Positions 35,523 through 48,800 of a stretch of DNA of 64,000 bases are shown in pieces. Under the pieces are notes generated by a model, which ran no database searches, had not been told where the DNA came from, and saw only the letters and a program-made list of their open reading frames with translations. The position numbers and the translations under genes are program-made. Origin of the DNA: Eucommia ulmoides (Eukaryota; Streptophyta; Magnoliopsida; Garryales; Eucommiaceae); contig CM028325.1 of assembly GCA_016647705.1 (NCBI GenBank), forward strand, positions 24,885,566 to 24,949,565, in the 5' to 3' direction. Position 1 is the stretch's first letter. Each line of letters begins with the position of its first letter.

Positions 35523-37107
35523 TCTAAAATAAATTAGAACTTCACCGCCGACTTCATTTGGAGATGAGATTGTCTCGCCTCCCAGGTACGTGTTCTAAAC
35601 CCCATTCGTCAGCATGCTTTATTTCAAATATTGAGATTGATGATTGGGTCACTGTGGACACTGCCTGTTTTAAGTTTGGGAGTGATGTGTAGTATGCTAG
35701 TATGTGTTCTTTTTGTTAGTAATATAGTTTAAGTTTAAATGTTGCGTAGTTTAATGTTTGCATGTTTGTTAGTTTAGTATAAATGTGTTTATGTTTGTAG
35801 GATGTGTTATTGTGTGCTGAATTTTACGTTCATCTGGGCCATTACCCGATGATGATATTATCCCCTAATTGTTTGTCGAGGTTAAGGAGAATGCTTATTC
35901 ATGTATGTTCTGTGTGCTTGACATGTCGTTTTGGTAAAAGTTATTGTGGATCCTAATTTGCACGAGCATGTATACTCAATGTATAGCTATTCAATTAATT
36001 TGAGACCGATTATCCATTAGCCAAACTCATGACAATTTAAGGGATTCTAGAACCTGATTGAGGAAAACTTGAGACGAAATCCTAGGTGAGGTAGTTTAGG
36101 AGACGTGATTTAGGCATTCATTTGATTTGCTTGAGCCTTTGAAGCTTACCTTGCTATATGTTTATCCCTCGTTACCCTGTTGAAGCCTATAATGCCGTTT
36201 TAATTCTGAACACATATGACATAACAAATACCTTGGCCAATTGAATTCTTTCCAAACCTATATCGCTGAATCGAAGGCACAATTTGAGTGAATCAAGTTA
36301 GCATTCGTGTATGCTACTTGAAGTGAGTGGTTGAGTTTAGGGCGAATTTTTGATTGGTTCGGTATTCGAGTACTCACTTATCATTTTTCTTTCGTTTTAA
36401 CCACACCCGTAAAATTGTAATGATCGAATAAGTTTGGGGATGTGGTTGTTGTTGAAAAAAAAAACCCATATGTAAATATAGTTAAATTTTCGTTTATTTT
36501 GACAAATGAGTACGACGTTCTTAAATAAATGTTCAGAGTTGTTTCTAATTTATCTATGGGGGTTCGAGTGTGATTTGTGCCAAGCATTGTGCCGTGGGTA
36601 TTGTTAAGTTAACAACGTTAACCTGTTTTATATTCCCGATATACCCTTGGCCATGTTCCAAACCGAACCAAGTCCTTTTGATCTTTATGAACTGCTTAGC
36701 CTACATTAGTAGAGAGTGGAACCCATTTAGGCGTGTGAAAATCCTAATTCTTATCGGTTTAAGTCGTGAGCTTCGCTGGTGGATAATCCAATCCGGTTGT
36801 TGGATAGTTATATTATTGAGTTTCGCATACACACGTTGAAAGGATCTAGAATGGTGTTTACCATTATTGTATGTTGAAATTCTAGAATATCACATGATGT
36901 ATTTTACTCCTGAACTCGATATGATTGGGGGTTGTTGAGGAAAAAATATTTTGGTCGATAGTTGAATTCAAAACTCGCATATCGTTATGTTTAGGTAGTT
37001 TGTGTTTTTATTCATGTTTAGTTTTTGTGTTAGTTAATTTAGTTGTATTTTTTATTTTAGTGAGTGTTTTGCTCGAGGACTAGCAAAATTCTAAGTTTAG
37101 GGGTATT
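35523..37107 (+). other. Non-coding 3' internal region of the gypsy element
   Basis: About 1.6 kb without a recognisable frame between the hairpin and the 3' LTR. It ends with 'ctaagtttaggggtatt', a purine-rich tract directly before the LTR, as expected for the plus-strand primer. Confidence 0.6.
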
Positions 37108-38463
37108 TGATAGGTGTAATTTATCTATTTATTTCCAAGCCAATTTTGGTAGTTTTCGAGTATTTTTATAGCGTTTTAATATGTTTTTATTTGTTTTGTT
37201 ATAAATCAGGTGTTTGGGGCGAAAAGGGACGAAAACAGTCCATAAACGAGCAAGTCAATGAAAAAAACAGTAGAGAAAAAGAACAAAAATATCAATATTC
37301 AAAACTTGCATCCACCGCTGCAGCGGTCAAAATGCAGTGAGTTGCTGAATTCTCCACCGCTACAGTGTCAAAATGTAGAAAGTTGTTGAATTCTCTACTG
37401 CTGCAACGGTCATCCAGCAGAAGACTGCTGACTTCTCCACTGCTGCAACGGTCTAACACCAGATCTTTTAGGATATTTTGAGATATTTTGGATCCTATAT
37501 ATATACCCTCTTTTGTCCCCAAACACTTGAAACGTTTTTTGGGAGTGTCTTGAGAGCTCCAAGGCCTATCAACCAAGAGAAAATCACAAAGCCAAGAAGG
37601 AAAAAATGATCTCGGAGCGATTTTAGCGTCGGTTCTTCGTAAAACGGCTAGTCTCTTCGTTTCTCTATTTTATTCTTAGTTTGGTTGATTGTTTTGTATA
37701 TGTGTTAGCTTGTATTTTGTTGTATATGTGGTTATGGCCATGAAAAAATAAACATATATTGTCTAGGGCTTGATTGACTTCATGGAAACGTTGTTTGAAT
37801 AAATCAATGTTTCGTTAATGGTTGTTCATGTTTATCTGGTTGTGTTTACTGTTTTATTACAATCTTGATATGTTTGTTATGGTATTAAGGTTGATTTTGA
37901 GAATACGGGGTTTGACACTCGGGAGAGGTAATCCTGGATTTGGACTAGGGTTTAAACACAACGTGACGATCTAATGACCCGGGAGGGCATTAGAAAGTAT
38001 GTAATCTGTGTGGTTGGGGCGAGACTCATGTGACCAAGTATCGTATAGACGCCCGAGGGGGACTTTGGCGTTGACGCAAAATCACATATTTATTCACTTT
38101 ACACTCGGGAGAGGTAGTGAGTGAAATTTCGATACTTAGATTGTTGGATAATGTGAATGCCATCAATGTAAACTAGATTGAATTGAACGCGTTTAAATGA
38201 ACAAAGTTAATACCTAGACAATTTACTCCCTTAAAAGTCAATATTAGTATATTAGATTAATTAGTTAATTAATTTAGTATATTAATTATATTAACAAAAA
38301 TATAAATTTGAATCACCTAGATAAAGTTAGGTTATGACAATCGCAGTACTTAGCGACGATCTAATCCAATCCCTGTGGATACAACAACCCTTACTATTCT
38401 CACTCTACTAAAACTTGACCCGTACACTTGCGATGAAAGTAACAACGTAATATTTCGCTACCA
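37108..38463 (+). repeat. 3' LTR of the non-autonomous gypsy element (1356 bp)
   Basis: It starts TGATAGGTGTAATTTATC and ends CGCTACCA, giving the intact TG...CA form. It is collinear with the 5' LTR except for missing palindrome units around 37310-37460 and scattered substitutions, so insertion is not recent. Confidence 0.88.
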
Positions 38464-39223
38464 ATAGAGCTGCAAATTAAAGATGATGCGGAACTAGAAT
38501 TGTGGCAGTAAGTCCTGAGGGAGATGAGTTGGAAAAAACAGTTCAGTTTGGTTTCAAGGTGTCAAACAATGAAGCCGAATACAAAACAGTCCTAATTTGG
38601 CTGGGCTTAGTTAAATCGTTGGGAGCTGATTGAGTCCTTAATAGGTCAGACTCTTAATTAATAGTGAATCATATTATTGGAGTATTTGTGGTAAATGAGA
38701 AGCATCTGCAGCTCCATTTGATGAAAAGAATAATGGCCTAGTTCAAGGAGTGCACATTTCAAACTATTCTGTTATCAGAAAACGTAAGAGTAGATGCGCT
38801 GGCAGTTCTGGCATCAACGGGAGAAACTGGGATTAGTCCAGATCTGGTCAGTTTCATGGAGTTCTCGTTGATTACAGCTTTAACGAACTTGTGTGTAGAT
38901 GTGGGACAACTTGGGGAATCAACTGACTGGCGGAAACCAATTGTGGAATACTTGAATGAGGGAACTTTGCCCGATGACAAAAGGTTAGCAAAAAGGATCA
39001 AGAACAATGCTTCAAAGTACTTAATCCTCGAAGGGAAGTTATACCGAAAGTCCTACACTCATCCGCTCTTATTTTGCTTAGGTAATAGTGAGGCAAACTA
39101 TGTCATCCAAGAGATCCATGAAAGAGTGTGGAAACTATCAAGGAGGAAGGATGCTGGCAAAAAAGGCACTAACAACTGGGTACTATTGGCCCAATATGAA
39201 GGAAGATTGCAAGGGATATAAAA
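38464..39223 (+). pseudogene. Gypsy pol fragment (RNase H to integrase zinc finger), right half
   Basis: After the LTR element the interrupted RNase H continues: SPEGDELE, FGFKVSNNEAEY, then a connector with VRVDALAVLAS, DWRKPIVEYLNEGTLPDDKR and integrase N-terminal KLYRKSYTHPLLFCL. Around 39120 the frame shifts: the other frame carries CGNYQGGRMLAKKALTTGYY. Several stops occur in the RNase H part (e.g. ~38630). It ends abruptly at the MITE at 39224. It resembles the Tat/Athila gypsy groups. Confidence 0.8.
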
Positions 39224-39501
39224 TTTTAGAGAAATCTCATTTCAGTCCCTATATTTTTAATTTGAATACTTTAAATCTTCACATATTTAAATCATGTCAA
39301 GTGAGTCGAAATTGTTAACTCCCATAATTGTTTTTGATAGAATTAACTCACGTGAATAATTTCGTGCTTAACACGTGGGTAATTTCAACAAGAAACAATG
39401 ACGGCGTTAATAAATTCGACTCATTTGACACGATTATGATACTTCAAGGTTTGATATGTTCAAATTAAAATGATAGTGACTAAAGTAAGATTTCTCTAAA
39501 A
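39224..39501. mobile_element. TIR element / MITE (278 bp)
   Basis: The ends TTTTAGAGAAATCTCATTTC and (as reverse complement) TTTTAGAGAAATCTTACTTT form inverted repeats of >20 bp with a few mismatches. The interior is non-coding. A target duplication cannot be fixed. It lies between the gypsy fragment and the IRE1 promoter. Confidence 0.65.
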
Positions 39502-39879
39502 GTTCAGGGGTGCAAAGTGCAAAAACCTCAAAAACAACCATATTTACCTTCAGTTTTCAAAAATTTATCAAAAAATATGAATATAAAAGGACTTTGTTGC
39601 ACTTGAGGTTTATGCCAAAAAGTTTGCGGACCGTTAAACCCTCAAGCAAGGCACGAAATGAGATGACCAGCCGGACTCGGTTATCCCTGAATTGCAGAGC
39701 GCGATGAAGCATCGAATCTCTGGTTCGTCCTTCCACCGGGACTACTTACCTCCTCAATCGCCCATGTTCTTATTCTATAATGCTCTTGATTTATGCGAAA
39801 AACTCTATTATTTCACTTTCGTCGTTGCGAAACGGCTCGATTATTCAAAATCAAATCACCGTGAGCTTCATTTCCTACC
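39502..39879 (+). promoter_or_regulatory. IRE1 promoter and 5' leader
   Basis: This is the sequence between the upstream MITE and the IRE1 ATG. Out-of-frame ATGs occur at 39704, ~39763 and ~39778; the frame from 39704 stays open past the IRE1 start. An in-frame TGA at 39862-39864 rules out an N-terminal extension. No unambiguous TATA box is visible. Whether the upstream ATGs are transcribed is unknown. Confidence 0.5.
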
Positions 39880-42800
39880 ATGGGACGCCGATTCGTCCTT
39901 GTTCTATCAGTTTTGTTTGCTATTTCTGCATTTTCGGACTCGATTGGCGAGGTTTCAGCCGCAGAAGTATCTCGAAACTGGAGCAGGGATTTTGGTGGGA
40001 AGGATTTTGATCGGCCACCACCTAGGCGGGATCTCCTCTCTCATTCCCAGTGAGTCAATTTTGAATGTTTTCATATTGTTTTTTTTTTCTCGAGTAAAGA
40101 GGATAGTGGAATGCAAAAGAAATACAAGTGCAACAATTTAACAACTCTATTTTCACCAACAATTTGAATGACGATTATTAAGCACAATCATGTAACTTCT
40201 TCAAATTTCTTCCCATAATATATTTCTGGCTAATATGCATTAGAATTTTCTGAACTATGTCTTTTTTCTTTTTCTTTTTGACAAGCCCTTATACTTTAAT
40301 TCCATCAGTTAGTATATTAATAATGCCTTTATCTATTTTTAGTCTTTTTAATTTCTACTGAATTTAATTAGATAATGCACTTTCCAGGTGGATTGTTTTG
40401 TCAAATTAATATAACATATAGGCTTCTTGAGGATTTAATTCATATAAAATGAAGTATAAGGTTGCGTTTGGGTAAAGGATTTGGAAGAGAGATTTGATTT
40501 TTCAAAGGATTTCAAAATTTCCTTTTTGATAAATCCTTTCTTTGGGTATTTATTAGGAGGAATTTGTAAAATTCCTTGGATCTAAAATATAGGGTAAATG
40601 GAAGATTTTTAAATCCGTTTGTTTTAGGTGTCATTTACAAATTCATCCAATGAGAGATTTTAGATCCAAACGCCGACCATCGCCGGCTGTCGACCGCCAG
40701 CCGCCAACCGCCGATGCCACCATCGGCCGCCGACCACCACTGCGGGTGCCGCCACTGACCATCACTGTCGCCAACCCCCACGGTGGTTATCCAAACAATG
40801 AAATTATAAAATTACATAATCAAATTCTTCGCTTAAAATAGTTATCCAAATAAGGAATTTATAAATGATGGGATTTCAAAATCTAGAATTTTGAAATCCT
40901 ATCATTTACAAATCACTTGAATTTGTCAAATTTCTTACCCAGATGTAACCTAAGGGTGCATTTGGATAAGGTGATTAAATGAGGGATTTTAGTTTAAAAA
41001 GGAATTCCACAAATTCCTTTTCTAAAGTTCTTTGTTTGGATGTTACTAAAAGAGATTTGTAAAATGCATTGCATTTGTAAAATGAAATTTCAAAGGGGGA
41101 AAATGAGATTTCCAAATCCGTTTGAAACAAGTTTTTTTTCCAAATTCCTCCAAAGAGGGATTTCACTTCTCCCACCTCCTTTCTCTATCTCCGACTTCCG
41201 GTGCGGTGCTGGATTCCTCTCTCTCCTCGCTTATCACTCTCTCTCCTCCTAAACCTACCTCTGCCCCCACCATCCTTCTTACCTCCTATTTGTCGCCCTC
41301 CACCCTTGTCTCGCTACCCCTTCCCAACTCCCCCCCCACTCGGCTCGTCCCCCTAAACACCCCACCACCCACTGCGGATCTGCAGATTCGCGGGATACAG
41401 ATCCTCTGCGTGTATATATGTATATATAGAGAGAGAGAAGAAGAGAAAAAGCGAAGAGATGGTGGGGGTGGAGTTGCTGGCGGTGTCACTTTCTCTTCTC
41501 TCTCACTTCTCTCTATATATTATTTTAATTGTATTAAAAAATATCTATAAAAATTATATGATTAAAATTATATTATTAAAATAGTTATACAATATAAAAA
41601 TAGTATAATTAAAATTATATCACTAAAATTATATTATTAAAATATGTATAAAAATTAAATTCTTAAATTACTAAAAAAATTATATTATTAGGTATACTTT
41701 CATATTTTCTATTATTCAAATTTAATGGATTTCAAAATTCCGCGTACTAATTATTGACTATTCAAATAAGAGAATTATAAAATTTTACAATTCAATTCTT
41801 CATTTAAGATAATTATCTAAATAAAAAATTTATAGATGATGGGATTTCAAAATTCAGAATTTTGAAAGCCTGTCATTTATAAATACCAAGGATTTATCAA
41901 ATCCCCTATACAAATGTCAGCAAAAGATTTTTTTGTATAATAACGGAAAGAGGACTTTCTCTCTAAAAAAGTAGGTTTTGATAAAATATTGTCTTGAATT
42001 TGTCTAGGTATGATCTAGTTGAAATTTCTTTTTAAAGAAATGTAAAGTTTGGGTTCTTATTATTTAATCTTCTATTTTTTTCGTTGCTTTTGAAACAACT
42101 TACTTTTAAGACCTTACATTTATTTACTCCTTGCCAACATTTTAATTATTTTTAACTATAATATCAAATATAATTTCAACATCTACTCGATATCAACTAG
42201 ATGGATTCAATTTAATTGATATTAAGAATTTGACTAAAAACCTATTCTAAAGACTTGAACATAAAGAAAAAAATATAGGGATAAACATTGACAAGTGAAT
42301 ACTTACGATAATATAATAATTTTCCCTAAATATTTTATTTAAAATTTCACCAAAAAATCCAAATATTCAGTAGTACGAAAACCAAAAAAAAAAAGATTTT
42401 TTCCATTAAAACAGAGGCGGATCCAAAAAATTGGTTGAGGGGGACTAAAAATCTCTTTAGGGAGTTCATTAGGTATTTGTTAGTTGATTAATTCAACCTC
42501 TGATAAAAAAGATATACCTTTGTGTGGAAGGTAATAAATTAAGCAAGTGACCAAAGAGAAAATTCCTATATTCAATGCCTTAATTAAGGACAATGCTGGA
42601 ACCACACTGCGGCCGGCACCACATGACCACACCAAATCCAAAGTTGGCGCCGCATGCTGTTGAGATGTCAGCAATCCCGCTGGCAACTGGCACTGCTGCT
42701 GCTAGTCGCTCCATGGCTTCGCCATCGATCTTGCTGGCGCTGGAAGTAGGGTTCTGAGTATTGGCCGTTGTGTACCGTAACGACCGATATGTAACGGAAA

Positions 42801-45800
42801 ATCGGCCCGCCATTACGGTTACGGGCTTATATTTCATGCTTGCGCCGATTCATATTGAATCGCCCGTTATGGGCTCGTAACAGTGTCTTTTCCCGTTACG
42901 GCTGTTACGACCAATACAGGCTATATTTAGCCTTGTGCAGGCCCCCTCCTATCAAATATAGATTGTATTCAGCCTTGTGCAGGCCCTCTCCCATAAAAAA
43001 CATATCTCCCATCAGTAGGCTGTAATTTCAGCTTTGTGCAGAGGCCATGTGATGACTGAAAATTCGTCATTTCTTCAGATTTCAACCTTTCTTTAGTCTT
43101 TCTTCAACCTTAATGAAAAACACGTCTTTTTTCTTATCTTTATTGTGTTGTATATGTAATTAAATGTCATAATATTTATTAAAATATGTTTATTAAGGGT
43201 TTAATGAGTAAAACAATTACTATTATTGAGTTTTTGAGAATATTTTAGTGATTTTAAAAAATTCACGACCGTTACGGATAGGCCAACACTCTCGATACCG
43301 TTACACAATGACCGTCACCGTTATGTGACCCGATACCGTGATTTAAAACCTTGGTTGGAAGCTGGCTTGAGCCCCCACCATAAATGGGCGCTGGTGCCAG
43401 CGCCTACGCCAGAAGTTTGTCGGAACTGTCTGGTGTACTCCACTAGTATTGCCTGCCTTTACTGTCACTGCTAGTGGCGCCGACGACTTTAGCAGTAACC
43501 TCGCTAGTGCTGAAAGTTAGCAGAGCTCCGGCAGTGTATCCCAAGTACCGCGCGCTGTTGCTGCCGCTATTGGTGGTGTTGGCGACTACGCTGTCGCCAG
43601 AAGTTCCCCGGAATTGCCCGACGTCTCTACCAGCACCTTGTGTTGTTGTTGCCTCTACTGGTGGCGTCAGCGACTTCGCCGATGACCTCGCCGGAAGCTT
43701 GCTAGAGCTCCCCCCATGTCTCCCCAATCACCATGCACTGATGTTGCTGCCCGCTGGCTCTACCGGTGACATCGCCGCTGTTGTGCTGGAGTTTCCCTAG
43801 TGTTTATGTTGGCATTGCGTCACTGTTGTTTCTTCGCATTGATCTACTTTTCGGTGGTTGGTTGGTGGAACCTTATTTTCCATATATATTTATATTACAT
43901 ATAAATAAATATATGTACTATGTAAATTATATATTTTTTATATAGAAATATATATTATGTAAGGTATATATGCTAAACATGGAAATATATAAATGTATTA
44001 TGCGAATTCCCTTTTTTTTAAAATATATCAATTATGCATTTACGATATTTAATATTTACACTATACACCTTCAATCTTAAATAAGTGCTCCATGCATGCC
44101 CTTCTAATCATTAACACCATCATCTCTCTTACTTTGGGACAATTATTCTTTGGACCCTTTTATTTCGTTAAATATCATTGATTACATATTTTAATGTTAT
44201 CCTTTAACGGATTAGCTCTCCAACAATCAAAAAATCCAATTGGACTGTTGTCGCCCATGACGACATGGTCCACAATGTAGGATTCGTGTGATAAAAAGAT
44301 CACCGCACATGCTCCCATAAGTTGTATGAAGTCCAATCCATACTCAAGTCATTAACGTTCATTGCTGTCACACCACAAATTCAAGGAGCCTTGTGAGAGA
44401 AAATCACCTCACGTGCTCCCTTAAGCTGTATGAAGTTCAATCCATACGCAAGACAGTAACACTTGCGTGGCCCTCAGAGAGCAGAGTTAATGTAAAGACA
44501 CTGATATTGAGATTCTAGGGAGATTGTAATGGAGAATGAAACATGGTGTCAGCGGTGACGTGTCGACCACATACCCCTGTCTTCCGTACGTAAGGGAGAG
44601 TTACCAACCGGTTGGGTTGATTGGGCCTCAGACTAGGCTAAATTGGGAAACCTTCTTATTTACGTTATTAATGCCAATTAATGACATAATTAATTGGACA
44701 TTACAACCACATTATATATAGGTGATTGAAGAGTCATTTGAAAAGACAACAAGCCTGACAAGCAGATGAGCAATAAGCAATATACTTTTACAATAAAAAA
44801 GCGTAGCCCAAACTAGTCTGAGATCACACAGTTTGTCCAACAACTGTGTGACTTAGCGCTCTCTCTCTCTCCCTTAGACAAGTTGACCGTTGTTTCCTCT
44901 CTATTTCCCCAAACTCTCTAGGTCTATTTTGTGTGGCGCCCTCCAATTACTAAAATACTCCTCAACTCTTTTTTGACCCTCAACACTTGGTTATATTTCA
45001 TTCCTTCAACAAGTTTAGTATTGAGCATAACGACCTTGTTGTTTTGATGGACAGAAGAACCTATGATTCATTTGGTAACTTAAACTCTATTAACAACTAC
45101 TTCTGAATCTTTTTTCGCTTTATATCCATTATCTCAAGTTTTAGATCAAACTAATCCACTAACACAAATAGTTCATGCGAGAAAATTGAGTTATTGGGGT
45201 CCCGGAGGACTGACAGGCAAACAACTAGTTTTTGGATGCGAGATATCATGGGGGGGCTTATGTAAGATTTTAAGGGATTTAATTTAATTTTTTTTTTTTA
45301 ATAAAGGGGTAGTAGTAAAATTTTTCAAAGGTTGAGGGGGGCTTGAGTCCCCCTTGGGCCTTTTATAGCTCTGCCGCTACATGAAAATCAATCAAATCAA
45401 CTTCAATTAAAATAAATGAAACATTTTATGGCTCAAATCATTACTTATACTCTAAATCAAAAAAAGCCGATGTTTAAAATAGTAAATTAACTGAATTAAT
45501 TTGTTATTTAAGTAAGAGTTAATGGGCATTATTTTTCTGAAGTTATATAATTGCTAAACCAATTCTTAAATTGATAAGTATCTTAACTTATATTGATTAA
45601 CAACCTTAAATTATTTACTTCTTGACATTATATTGGAACTTGCCTTTAGGGTTTCTATTACATTTTAGCTAAAATATGTAATGGGAATGAGTTTGAAATT
45701 GTGTGATTACTTACGGATATAAAATGTTAATTCAACCGTAGGAACAATCAATCGTGGTGTAACCATAAAAACTCTAGCGTAAGAAATTAATGTCACATAT

Positions 45801-48800
45801 TTGTGCATTTGCACTAGCATGTCTTATTTTTTTTAGCGGAACAAACTAGGGGAACAAGTGGATCAGTTTTGTTGCTTTTTATATAGGCTACGATAGGCAA
45901 CTATTCAAACCAATACAAAGTAAATACCGCCCCAAGCCAAAATGATTTTGGTTCAGTCCAATTAGTGCTTTTTTTTTTTTGGATGCACAAATATCGTAAA
46001 CACCGTTAAGAATAAAGAAGGGCAAACTTGATGTATAGAACACCTTACATAATCTAGACTTATTGTCTCTCTAAACTTCGTACTAATCAGGAATTCACCT
46101 ATTCAGTCTCTGTAACTGTAGATTTTTTGTGGCCAATTTCTTTCAGATACTGTTGAATGTTCCATGAACCTCCCACCGAATCCTTGTGATGTTTGTGTCA
46201 CATACATGAATCGCAAGCTAACAATATAAAAAGCTCGAGTAGGTAGAATCTTTCGGTAATGATTCTTTATCACCCATGAATTGGCCATGTATTTGTGGGG
46301 TTCCTGGTATAAGCACATAGATCATAGTGGTGGATGTACCAACAGCCTTGGTCCATCCTTGATCCTACCTAGTTTTATTCCCCAACCCTGTTATATGAAT
46401 ATGATGTACGTTGGAGGGTGGGGGGATATTAAACCAATGGATGATTGAACAAGTGGAAAGTAAAGATTTAGTTTATGTAAGACATATCGCTAGGCGAAAA
46501 AAAAAACACAAGGTGGCAATGAAATCTAAAAAGTTTATTTTAATCTTGCTCAAGCTTCTCTCTTTCATTGAATCTATAGGTTTGTTGGAAAGTGCCTCGT
46601 ATAAAAAATGGAGCAGATTCATAATGATATTGAAAGGGTTATTACAATAGTGCAGGGAAATGGATGGCCATTTGTTGGTGCCAATGCCTTCAATGGTCAA
46701 CTGCTATTGTGATTATCATCTTGTCAAAAGTCTGCAAACCTTCCGGATCTATTGATATATGGATTGATACTTGTAACTTAGCTGAAGCATCTCCAAATTA
46801 CCAGCCTAGCGAGCTGCTTGAGTTGTTACACTTCCATTCCTTCTGACACCTTACGAATATGTGTCGAAGCTTTGTTTAGATAATTCTTCTCTTAAGCTGC
46901 GAATTTAGAATCTCTTCGCTTTTGAAAGGAAAGTGTCATAGAATCTCTCCGTTCCACTTTTGCAATCAACGTGCATTTTCCTCTTTTCTAGTTTGATGTA
47001 GAAAGTAAACAATGAAAAACTCAAAAGAAGACTAAGAAATGTGAAACATTCTTGAATCTCTGATGCACATTACAATATAAGAGATGATTGGTTTTGAAAA
47101 CCTTGTAGCTAAGAAAGACATTTTTTGTGCAGCATATATGCTTACTTGCTGAGATCTGGGACCTATACTATGACACTTGTGTCCAAAAACGTGTTTTGGT
47201 GATTTTGTCACTCCTTGTTGAAATATTATATTTATGCGTTAATTTATATTTTTGGTATCTTTATTGTAGGGCTTTATTAAGTCCATTTATTTCAATAATA
47301 TTCTTCCTAATTTAGTCTGCTCTTGCGGCTATATAATTAGGGGAATAAGACTCATTCTGAATGTACAAAATTATCAATATAATTTTCTTCTTTCCCTATA
47401 TCCTTTATGGTATTTAGAGCCAATATTTTTTTCTCCAAACCCTAAAAGCCGTTGACTTCACTGTTTACCACCACCAAGCCGCCACCGCCGCCGCCGTCAA
47501 TCACGAAACCCTAGCTTGCAAAACCAGCCACCACCGCAACCCTAACCCTTCGAACCGATCGCAACCAACCCACCGAAACTCTAGCTTGCCGTCGCTGGAC
47601 AAACCCCCACCCTACGCATCTCAGCACCGCCACCGAAACCCTAGCCTGCAAAACCAGCCACCACCGCAACCCTAACCCTTCGAACCGATTGCAACCAACT
47701 TCGCCTGAAGACAAATCAGTTCGCCACCAACCTCGCCACCAAAACCCCAGCTGCGATTTTGCGACCTCGCCATCTTCGCGACCCCCAGCTGCCATCTTCG
47801 CGAACCACCGATCTTCGCGACCCCCAGCTGCGATTTCGCGAACCACCCATCTCTGTACCCCATCTCGAGCAAACAAGTCAATTGCTCCTTGTACTCTGCT
47901 TGTGGCCAGACCTTGTAGCCATTAGTCCGACATCATTGCCGGCAGCCATCTCGCTTCTGCCCCTGCTGCCAATTGCGGATTGTTCTCCAGTTGTTGGTAT
48001 TCCGACTGTTCTAAATACATGGCCGCCTCTTTGATTTCCTGAATGATTGGGTAACTCTGTCTCAAGTTCGCTTCTCAAATTGTGCCTTTTTTCTCCGAAG
48101 CCAGATCAGTCTTCCGTAGCATTTTGTTTGTGTATTTCATTGCTACGGACTCATCACATTTGTATTCATGGCATCCGGAAGAGAAGGTGACATCCCATCT
48201 CGGACTGTTCATGCTCCACAGTTATCCGCCCGCTTGGATTCTACTCGTGCCCCTAAGGCCACGGTCCAACGTGTTACCACCGTCTTACTCAATGGAGCGA
48301 ATTTCCCTGCCTGGTCCCGCTTTCTCCGTCTCTACCTTGGTGGAAAACGTAAGACCGGATGGCTCAACGGCACTGAGCCAAAACCAGACATCAACGATCC
48401 CAAATTTGCTCAATGGGACGCTGATAATTGTACCATCCTCGGGTGGATCTTCAACTCTATGGAGGAACGGATCTATAACATCTTCATGTTTCACGAGACG
48501 GTCAGTGGATTATGGTCTGCTCTTACGAAGATGTATGCTCATTCTCGCAATGAATCACGGATTTTTTGAGCTCTACCGTGAGATTTCCCACGCCTCCCAG
48601 GCATCCTTGGGACTTTCAGTTGCAGATTACTTTGGTTACCTTCAATCTCGGTGGGAAGAACTTGCGCAGTATGAACCTATGAGTGAATTCCCTGAAGATG
48701 CTGCTAAGATCGAAGCCAAGCGCCAGGATCGTCGACACACATACCATTTCTTGATGGGTTTAAATCCAGAGTACGAGAATTTTCGCACTCAGATTTTGAA

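Larger units (their letters stand above)
32924..38463 (+). mobile_element. Non-autonomous gypsy-like LTR retrotransposon (5.54 kb)
   Basis: LTRs are at 32924-34368 and 37108-38463, with flanks ataaa (32919-32923) and ataga (38464-38468), a 5-bp duplication with one mismatch. Just after the 5' LTR is TGGCGCCGTTGCCGAGGATT (34375-34394), a primer site of the type used by Athila/Tat gypsy elements. A polypurine-like tract 'aagtttaggggtatt' precedes the 3' LTR. The ~2.7-kb interior has one gag-like frame and no protease, RT, RNase H or integrase, so it would need enzymes in trans. Two solo LTRs of this family lie in the Helitron. It interrupts an older gypsy pol fragment. Confidence 0.85.

Noticed and set aside
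43443..43800. Ala/Ser/Val-rich frames on both strands in IRE1 intron 1
   Set aside because: The segment is a degenerate ~92-bp tandem repeat; frames on both strands follow from its GC content and periodicity.
44239..45000. Possible solo LTR (TGTTGTCG...CCTCAACA) with TATA-like centre
   Set aside because: The flanks do not match, and no partner copy or primer site is present.
46103..46846. Several 60-80 codon frames upstream of the Copia element
   Set aside because: No domain, no splice-consistent model and no similarity known to me; left as intron sequence.
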